In this document: one piece after another, positions 57,207-64,000 of the stretch
Position numbering within the stretch: the first letter of the stretch is position 1
How the letters are laid out: each line of letters starts with the position of its first letter
Origin: Tetrapyrgos nigripes
Lineage: Eukaryota > Basidiomycota > Agaricomycetes > Agaricales > Campanellaceae
Reading direction: 5' to 3'
Length of the DNA: 64,000 bases
Assembly: GCA_013368315.1 (NCBI GenBank)
Contig: JAACJM010000032.1
Coordinates: forward strand, 496,001-560,000
Program-made: the position numbers and the translations under genes
Notes under the pieces: generated by a model
What the model saw: only the letters and a program-made list of their open reading frames with translations
Database searches by the model: none
Told to the model about the DNA's origin: nothing

Positions 57207-58927
57207 ATGGCACCTGTCCAGAACCCCCAAGTCATCTTCAACGAGATCCCTTCGGGTACGTGCTCCTTCCAACTTCCTTCAACTACCCTACGCTGACCAC
57301 TTCTCGATATCTGCAGGCTATCCCGACCCCAACCGAACTACTATCCTTTCCACTAACACCTCCTCCCCCACCTCTCCCAACCCCATCGATTTGGACTCTA
57401 CACCTCTCAACGGAAGTATCCTCGTCAAAGTCCTCTACCTCTCGGCAGACCCTTATATGAGGGGTAAAATGCGTCCAAAGGAGGTGGAGTCGTACTCTCC
57501 TGCGTATGACCTTGGCAAACCAATCTATGGTTACGGTGTGGGCAAAGTTGTGAGGAGTGAACATAAAGACTTTGCAAAGGGGGAGTATGTGACCAGTTTG
57601 ATCATGGGTGGGTATTTCTTTCATCTACTTTCCGTAGTTTGGATATAGAGGCTAAAGCGCTAACTCCCTAACACAGACCACGCACACTACTGGATTCCTC
57701 CAACCTCCGCCCTTGCACCTCCTAGTGTCAGAAAATTTACTCCCGAGTCAGGCCTCCCTCTTTCCGTCTACGTAGGCTCGGCCGGTATGCCCGGTCGTAC
57801 AGCCTACGTAGCTTGGAACACCTACATCGGATCTCCCGAATCCTCCTCCACTTCTCCTTCTAGAGCAGCCCACGAAATATTCCACCGTAAACCCAACCAA
57901 GTTGCTTTCGTCTCCGCCGGAGCTGGTCCCGTTGGGTCATTTGTAATTCAATTGGCTAAACGTGCGGGGATGAAGGTTATTGCTTCTGCGGGGTCAGAAG
58001 ATAAGTTGAAGTTGTGTAAGGAGATGGGAGCGGATGTTGTGTTTAATTATAAGAAGGAGGATACGAATGAGGTGTTGAAGAAGGAGGGACCGATTGATGT
58101 GTGAGTTTCTGCCTTGGTGTTAACGTCCTCTTGTTTACTATGATCTCACATATATGCCCAACGTTGACAGGTACTGGGACAACGTCGGTGGACCCACTCT
58201 CGACGCTGCAATTGGTAATGCAGCCCTTCACGCGAGGGTTATCGTTTGTGGGTTTATTTCAGAGTACAATGGAGCGCAGGGGCAAGAGTACAAGGTATGC
58301 TCGTCTCCTTCCTTCGTCTTGATGTCCCTTCTTCTGTTCTCGTGCGTTTCGTTCTCGGTGTCAGTGCCGATGTTGTCGCCGTCGGTGTGCACCTCCTTCA
58401 CTACGTGGCTAGGCGCTTGTGCCGGCCACGTCGTCGCGCTTCAGTCGTTTCGTGTCTTCTGTTCTTTCCTTTTTTATGATAGTTTGCTTTCTGCCGTGAT
58501 TGTCCGCACCTAAAAGTTCTCCTACTCATTTCTCTCCATCACTATCACCTACCCCACAGAACTTGATCTCCATCCTAACCCAACGCATCCAAATCTACGG
58601 TTTCCTCGTATTCGATCACGAAAACCCCGCTCCGGATGCTCCTTCTCGTCAACTTCCACCCTCGGTTATTGACCGCTCCACCGCTCTATCGGATGAGTTC
58701 GATACAGTTGTACCAAAATGGCTGGCCAAGGGAGAGATGAAGTTTAAGGAAGATGTAGATGGGCTGGAGAAGGGAGGATTGAAGAGGGTGAGCTTGCCTT
58801 TCTTCGTGATTTGAAGAGAGAACTGTCACTGACGATTGTCCTTGCGTAGGTTGGAGAAGCCCTCTTGGAAGTCCAGAAGGGAGGCAACTTGGGCAAGAAG
58901 GTTGTTCAGGTTGCAAAGGATGACTAA
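57207..58927 (+). CDS. MDR-family NADPH-dependent alkenal/enone reductase (prostaglandin/leukotriene reductase-like)
   Basis: Zinc-free medium-chain reductase that reduces the double bond of alpha,beta-unsaturated aldehydes and ketones. Six exons close in phase: 57207-57255, 57317-57607, 57677-58100, 58171-58294, 58560-58787 and 58850-58927, 397 aa. Features: LYLSADPYMRGKM (typical LxxDPYxR of this group), VYVGSAGMPGRTAYVAW, the NADPH-binding VSAGAGPVGSFVIQLAKRAG, GSEDKLKLCKEMGADVVFNY, YWDNVGGPTLDAAI, IVCGFISEYN, NLISILTQRIQIYGFLVFDH and a C-terminal VGEALLEVQKGGNLGKKVVQ. The 265-nt intron 4 is unusually long for this locus. It is the intact parent of a tandem pseudogene at 59902. Confidence 0.94.
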
Positions 58928-59901
58928 ATGTAACGAGGCGGTGGGTTTAGACACAAGTCCTGAACGAGGCTAGATGATGATATTTGGAGAACTTGAAGTG
59001 AAGAAGTCAAAAAGCAAATAGGCAAATGTGTATCATACTTAGTCTCTCGTAGCAGACCCCTATGTCGAAATGTTGTGTAGCATACTATGTATCACAGTGG
59101 GTAGCGAAGAAATATAGACCTTGTAAAATCGGTACTTGCTCGATAGATAGAGCGTGGATCATTTCACTCAGTTCAGGATGATATACTTAAGTAATAGCAG
59201 TGAAATTGGGACCCTGTTATCGAGTAAGTGCTAAAATTTATTTGTATCCAGTCTCAATGTAGTTAGGATAGACCACAGAGATAATTTCTCAGCACTTCTC
59301 GCCCATCTTCGCAATTCTTAAACTGACTGCACGACGATGTCCACCTTCGTCCATTTCGACGCCAGAGAACGTCGACGAAAAAGTAATGGTCACAATCACA
59401 TGGTTGTTTTTCATTCACCGCACGGCGCACTTCCGAACGTTCAACTTCAACCACCTCCTTCCCTTGTCACTCAAAAAGAGCAGCTGCATCAAGATACTTT
59501 GACTCTGGCTGTAGCTACTCAGGCAGCTGTGTACCTGACCTCTCAAGACCGCTACCGAATCTGGAACTCATTATCGTCGAATCTTCTCTTGTCGATGGTG
59601 TATATAATGTGATATGAAGACCCTCAATAGTCAGCTAGAGTGATGATTTGGAATAGAAGAGTTCATGAGTATCGCAATGGGGGTATTAAAGCTAGGTGAA
59701 GTGCTATAGATCTCTCAGAACCCCATTTGTCGCGTTGATAAATTTCTGGCGGTAACGTTGACAATCGGGCGAGACGTATCCTGCCCCGACGCACCCCATG
59801 ACGCATCCCAAAATGCAATTGCAAATGCAAATTGGCTTCTTATAACCCCTGCAGCCAACTGAGACAATTCCCTAACTCGAATTCTCAAGCAAACAGCAAC
59901 A
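58928..59901. other. Intergenic stretch between duplicates
   Basis: Contains the 3' flank of copy 1, a weak 91-codon ORF at 59337-59612 (no domain, probably chance), and from about 59735 the duplicated promoter of copy 2. Confidence 0.45.
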
Positions 59902-61588
59902 ATGGCACCTGTCCAGAACCCCCAAGTCATCTTCAACGAGATCCCTTCGGGTACGCGCGCCACCCAACTTCCTTCAACTACCCTACGCTGACCACTTCTC
60001 GATGTCTGCAGGCTACCCCGACCCTAACCGAACTACTATCCTTTCTACTAACACCTCCTCCCCCACCTCTCCCAACCCCATTGATTTGGACTCTACACCT
60101 CTCAACGGAAGTATCCTCGTCAAAGTCCTTTACCTCTCTGCAAACCCTTATATGACGGGTAAAATGCGTCCAGAGGTGGAGTCATACTCTTCTGCATATG
60201 CCCTTGGCAAACCAATCTATGGTTACGATGTAGGCAAAGTTGTGAGGACTCGTAAACATAAAGACTTTGCAAAGGGGGAGTATGTGACTAGTTTGATCAT
60301 GGGTGGGTATTTCTTTCATCTACTTTTCTTAATTTGAATATAGAGACTAACTCCAACACAGACCACGCACACTACTGGATTCCTCCAACCTCCCCCCTTG
60401 CCCTTCCTGAGGTCAAAAAATTCACTCCCAAGTCAGGCCTCCCTCTTTCCGTCTTCGTAGGCTCGGCCGGCCCCTGGTCGTACAGCCTACCTAGCTTGGA
60501 ACACCTACATCGGATCTCCTGAAACCTCCTCCACCTCTCTCCTTCAAAAGCATCTCACGAAATCTTCCACCGTAAACCCAACCAAGTTGCTTTCGTCTCC
60601 ACCGGAGCTGGCCCCATTGGGTCGTTTATAATCCAATTGGCTAAACGTGCGGGGATGAAGGTTATTGCTTCTGCGGGGTCAGAAGATAAGTTGAAGTTGT
60701 GTAAGGAGATGGGAGTGGATGTTGCGTTTAGTTATAAGAAGGAGGATACGAATGAGGTGTTGAAGAAGGAGGGACCGATTGATGTGTGAGTTTCTCCCTT
60801 GGTGCTAGCGTTCTCCTGTTTACTATCATCTTACAGATATGCCCATCGGTGACAGATACTGGGACAATGTCGGTGGACCGACTCTCGACGCTGTAATTGG
60901 TAATGCAGCCCTTCACGCGAGGTTTATCATTTGTGGATTTATTTCACAGTACAATGGAGCGCAGGGGCAAGAGTACAAGGCATCCCCGTCTCCTCTTGAT
61001 GATCCTTCTTCTCTTCACGTGCGTTTCGTCCTCGGTGTGCACCTCCTTCACTGTCTTGCTAGGCGCTTGTGCCAACCGCTTCATTCTTTTCGTGTCTTCT
61101 GTTCTTTCCTTTTCTCTCTCTCTCTGTTAGTTCCGCTTTCTGCCTTCGATCGTCTTTGTCTACATTTAAAGGTTCTCCTACTCATTTTTCTTCATCATTA
61201 TCACCTACCCCATAGAACCTGATCTCCATCCTACTCTAACGTATCCAAATCAACGGTCTCCTCATATTCGATCATGAAAACCCCGCTCCGGATGCTCCCT
61301 CTCGTCAACTTCCACCCTCGATTATTGACCGCTCTACCGCTCTATCAGATGAGTTCGATGAAGTCATAACAAAATGGCTGGCGAAGGGAGAGATAAAGTT
61401 TAAGGAAGATGTAGATGGGCTAGAGAAAGGAGGGCTGAAGAGGGTGAGTTCGCTTTTCTTCGTGATTTGAAGAGAAGAGAGAAGTGTCACTGACGATTGT
61501 CCTTGCGTAGGTTGGAGAAGCCCTTTTGGAAGTCCAGAAGGGAGGCAACTTTGGCAAGAAGGTGGTTTAGGTTGCAAAGGATGACTAA
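59902..61588 (+). pseudogene. Tandem copy of the alkenal/enone reductase, inactivated
   Basis: Same start and exon layout as the gene at 57207 and clearly derived from it. Lesions seen: one codon lost in exon 2 (MRPEVESY against MRPKEVESY); ADPYMR changed to ANPYMT at a family-typical site; a 2-base deletion near 60471 shifting the frame into a stop at 60520-60522, compensated by +2 about 75 bp later; in-frame TAA at 61237-61239; and TAG at 61568-61570, 18 nt before the original stop. The promoter is conserved, so it may still be transcribed. The NADPH-binding segment STGAGPIGSFIIQLAK remains recognisable. Confidence 0.9.
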
Positions 61589-62185
61589 ATGGAACGAGGT
61601 AGCGAGTCTGGGTCCTCAACGAAGCGACTCGAACGGTGAGATTTGGAACTACATTTCTTCGCTACTAGTACCCGCTGTGTACACATTTGCCTATTGTATC
61701 ACAGCAGGTAGCGAAGAAATGTACAACTTGTAAAACCAGTACTTACTCGATAGACAGAGCGTGGATCACTTCACTCAGTTCAGGATGTTTAGCATAGTAG
61801 TGAAATTGGGACCTGTTAGATTTTGTCGACGCGTCCCGTTGCCATCGAGGTGTTCACGTGCTCACGGCCAAGTCAAAAACCCTAAGCCTTGCCTTCCACC
61901 ACGTAATTACAAGGTACTGCCGATTCAAATTGACTAGGCGTTGGATCCACTTCATTCCCGACTGCGACACTTTGGATGATTTTTTTCTCCGTCCGCGATC
62001 TCCTTCAATTCGTACGGATAATTAGTTTCTCCGGGGAGAGCGCTACTATGTTACATGACGTAGGTGTAGGGGCCATGGAGAGAGTCCGTACTCCTGTCGA
62101 GTAATCCTGGACCAGCAGATATATAAAGTGCGCTGAGGTCTGTACAAGCTATCGTTTGCAAGGTACACAGGTTAAACTGAGCTAC
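61589..62185. promoter_or_regulatory. Intergenic stretch and promoter of the SDR gene
   Basis: After the duplicated tail (to about 61810) the sequence is unique. A TATATAAAG box at about 62120-62128 lies about 60 bp before the start codon at 62186. Confidence 0.5.
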
Positions 62186-63726
62186 ATGACACCCAACACC
62201 GTTCTAGTGAGTTCAAAACTACTAGCTGTTTTGCTTTTTGGGGCTGGAATTCATTCATTTCTTCGCTCTCTTTTGCTGTACTTCAACCGGATGCAGATTA
62301 CTGGAGCTTCTGGATTCGTCGGTGCTCATATCCTGAAAGAGACTTTGGAGCAAGGATATAATGCAGTAGTGTGAGTGACTCGTCCTAGTTTCTTTCCAAG
62401 TTCAACTTAGTGGACTCACTCGTCATCTGTTACAGTCTCGCTCGTGGCTCGAAAGCCCCATACATCAAAAACTCACCTGCGTCTGCAAAATATGGTGATC
62501 GACTTCGTGTCATCGAAGTAGACGACATTTTCAAGCAAAAGCTCAACAAAGAGGTCTTCAGAGGCGTCGATGCACTCATTCATGTGGCTACACCCTTCCC
62601 GGGGAGCGTTCCAACAGAGGAGATTATTTCCGTGAGTCTTTGATTGAATGTTTCTGAGGGCTTCCAGAGTTCACAGACATTGTCAACATCATGAACCTGA
62701 CCACGATGTCCACAGATCACCGTATCCGGCACACTCAATATCATAGAACAAGCTGAGGAAGCAGGTATCAAGAACATAATATTCACAAGTACCTTGGCTA
62801 CGATTAGGAACCCTGAAGGGAATTACAAGAATGATGGTAAGTCACTAATTCCTAGTTTCAGCCCGAGCCCCTAAACTATCACAATGCTAACGCTTTTTGT
62901 TGAAAGCCTGGAATCCAATAACCAAAGAACAAGCTCTTGCAAGCAACGATTTCATGACGATCTACTCTGCGTCCAAGAAATACGCAGAACTAGCGATTTG
63001 GGAATGGGCTGAGAAGCATCCTCATGTGGAAATTACCGTTAGTGCGTACTTTTCTTCCTCTGGGTCATTCTTCTAGCATTTTATGGTTCAATCTTTGATG
63101 ATCAATATCCGTACCAGTCAACCCCCCACTCATCGCCGGCCCGTACCATCACGACTTTTATCCCGGTCCTGAAAACCCCACAGACCAACCCCCATCCAAC
63201 AAACTCATTCTCGGATTTATCCTTCCCAACGGCACGTTCTCACCTCATCAGATTTATGTCGACGTTAGGGACGTAGCCAAGGCGCATGTCAATGCTATCA
63301 GAATCAACATCTTATCTACCAAGTCAACGTCCGTCATCGGTAGGAAACGAGTCCTCTTCCCGTCCCCTCACGAGATGGAATATCGAAAGGTCTTGGAGAT
63401 GATTAAGGAAAAACGCCCGGAGTTGAAGGAGAGGTTGAATAAGGGTGAATATCCGAAGAACGTGACGTTGAAGAGACTCCCTTGTGATTCCGAGAGGATT
63501 GAGGAAGTACTAGGAATGAAAGTAGAGGATTTTCATACGCTTGAAAAGGTGAGTCTTCGGAACATCTGTGTCGTGGTTTGAACAGTACTTCCCGAGTCGT
63601 TGACGTCAAATCTTTATGGACTTGATTGTACAGACCTTTTTCGATCTGTTCGATAATTATCTAGAATGTGAGGAGAAGTGGAAGCTGGAGGGGATTGAGA
63701 TTCCTACGAGTTTGCGCGTTTACTAG
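62186..63726 (+). CDS. Extended SDR NAD(P)-dependent reductase (dihydroflavonol reductase/cinnamoyl-CoA reductase-like)
   Basis: Seven exons close in phase: 62186-62206, 62297-62370, 62436-62631, 62716-62836, 62907-63041, 63118-63548 and 63634-63726, 356 aa. The first exon is only 21 nt (MTPNTVL). The Rossmann motif ITGASGFVGAHIL (TGxxGxxG) follows at residues about 9-19. Further landmarks are VDALIHVATPFPG, GTLNIIEQAEEAGIKNIIFT, TSTLATIRNP (catalytic Thr/Ser strand), the catalytic IYSASKKYAE (YxxxK), VINPPLIAGPYHHDFY and IYVDVRDVAKAHVNAI. Fungal relatives reduce aldehydes or ketones, and the exact substrate is unknown. It ends the redox run, about 600 bp after the reductase pseudogene. Confidence 0.94.
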
Positions 63727-64000
63727 CTTCGATGATATCATAGGCCACGAATTATAAGTTAGAACCATTTCCTCAGTATTGTTTAAAACAGACGAGTTTA
63801 CAGTTAGTTGCAAAATTCTAGAGAAAATCGCCTCTTCGCATTCCAAGCTCTCTGTATGTATACTTATGTTATCGTTTCCGTGCAGGCAAGCCATTTTATG
63901 TAGGAGTCACTGCGAAGTAGCGTTCATTGCTGTGTTTCCGAAAATAGTTAGATTACTCCACAGGTACAAACACAGAGCTGCAAATGCGACGAACTATTTT
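63727..64000. other. 3' flank at window edge
   Basis: Presumed 3' UTR and intergenic DNA; nothing further seen. Confidence 0.4.

Larger units (their letters stand above)
57055..61810 (+). repeat. Tandem segmental duplication (offset about 2.7 kb) of the reductase gene with its promoter
   Basis: Unit 1 is about 57055-59175 and unit 2 about 59735-61790. The copies share promoter (CAAATTGGCTTCTTATAACC), coding exons, introns and the downstream word GAGCGTGGATCA. DNA between the units, about 59180-59730, is unique. The start codons are 2,695 bp apart. Confidence 0.9.

Noticed and set aside
57283..57624. Minus-strand ORF of 113 codons
   Set aside because: Antisense shadow of exon 2 of the enone reductase.
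59337..59612. 91-codon ORF between the reductase copies
   Set aside because: No domain, and it lies in the unique spacer between duplicated units; composition is compatible with chance.

Overview
The window reads as nuclear DNA of a filamentous basidiomycete, most likely an agaricomycete (mushroom-forming fungus). The basis is: genes cut by many 45-70 bp GT-AG introns; several fungal seven-helix membrane genes of the DUF6533 kind; a Plavaka-type (CACTA-like) transposase; chromodomain Ty3/gypsy elements; and a degenerate member of a repeat-associated family seen in Agaricomycetes. No species can be assigned.

Layout. 1-6 kb: a decayed Plavaka transposase running off the left edge, divergent from a decayed low-complexity companion gene, then a Ty3/gypsy integrase-chromodomain remnant. 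7.3-7.8 kb: an intron-containing tRNA-Leu(AAG) on the minus strand with a 207-bp tandem duplication that left a 3' tRNA fragment. 8.1-11.8 kb: two minus-strand DUF6533-type seven-helix genes. 14.1-17.9 kb: a large membrane-anchored amidohydrolase. 18.5-33.5 kb: a nest of retroelements. It holds four copies of one long LTR of about 1.67 kb (one a solo LTR with a 5-bp target duplication), an internally deleted minus-strand element keeping gag and protease ORFs, and a plus-strand chromodomain gypsy fragment that the solo LTR interrupts. 33.5-37.2 kb: a pogo/Tc1-type DNA transposon with perfect 25-bp terminal inverted repeats, TA target sites, a nonsense-riddled transposase and a second, intact-looking gene on the opposite strand. 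40.5-42.2 kb: a third seven-helix gene. 44.5-46 kb: a secreted Gly/Ser/Pro-rich protein with 12-residue repeats.

46.9-64 kb is a repeat-poor run of redox and detoxification enzymes, all on the plus strand: phi-like glutathione transferase, Baeyer-Villiger monooxygenase, WrbA-type NAD(P)H:quinone oxidoreductase, an MDR enone/alkenal reductase with a tandem pseudogene copy, and an extended SDR reductase. For these genes the exon phases I worked out close exactly, so the models are firm. They could act in sequence on ketones, quinones, enals and electrophiles (for example aromatic or plant-derived compounds), but that link is inference from proximity.

A theme across the mobile DNA is decay by in-frame TGA codons where the families usually carry Arg or Trp, with no TAA or TAG in the gypsy fragment. 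The host genes show no such decay. I consider the two-gene pogo element and this TGA-only decay the most interesting features.
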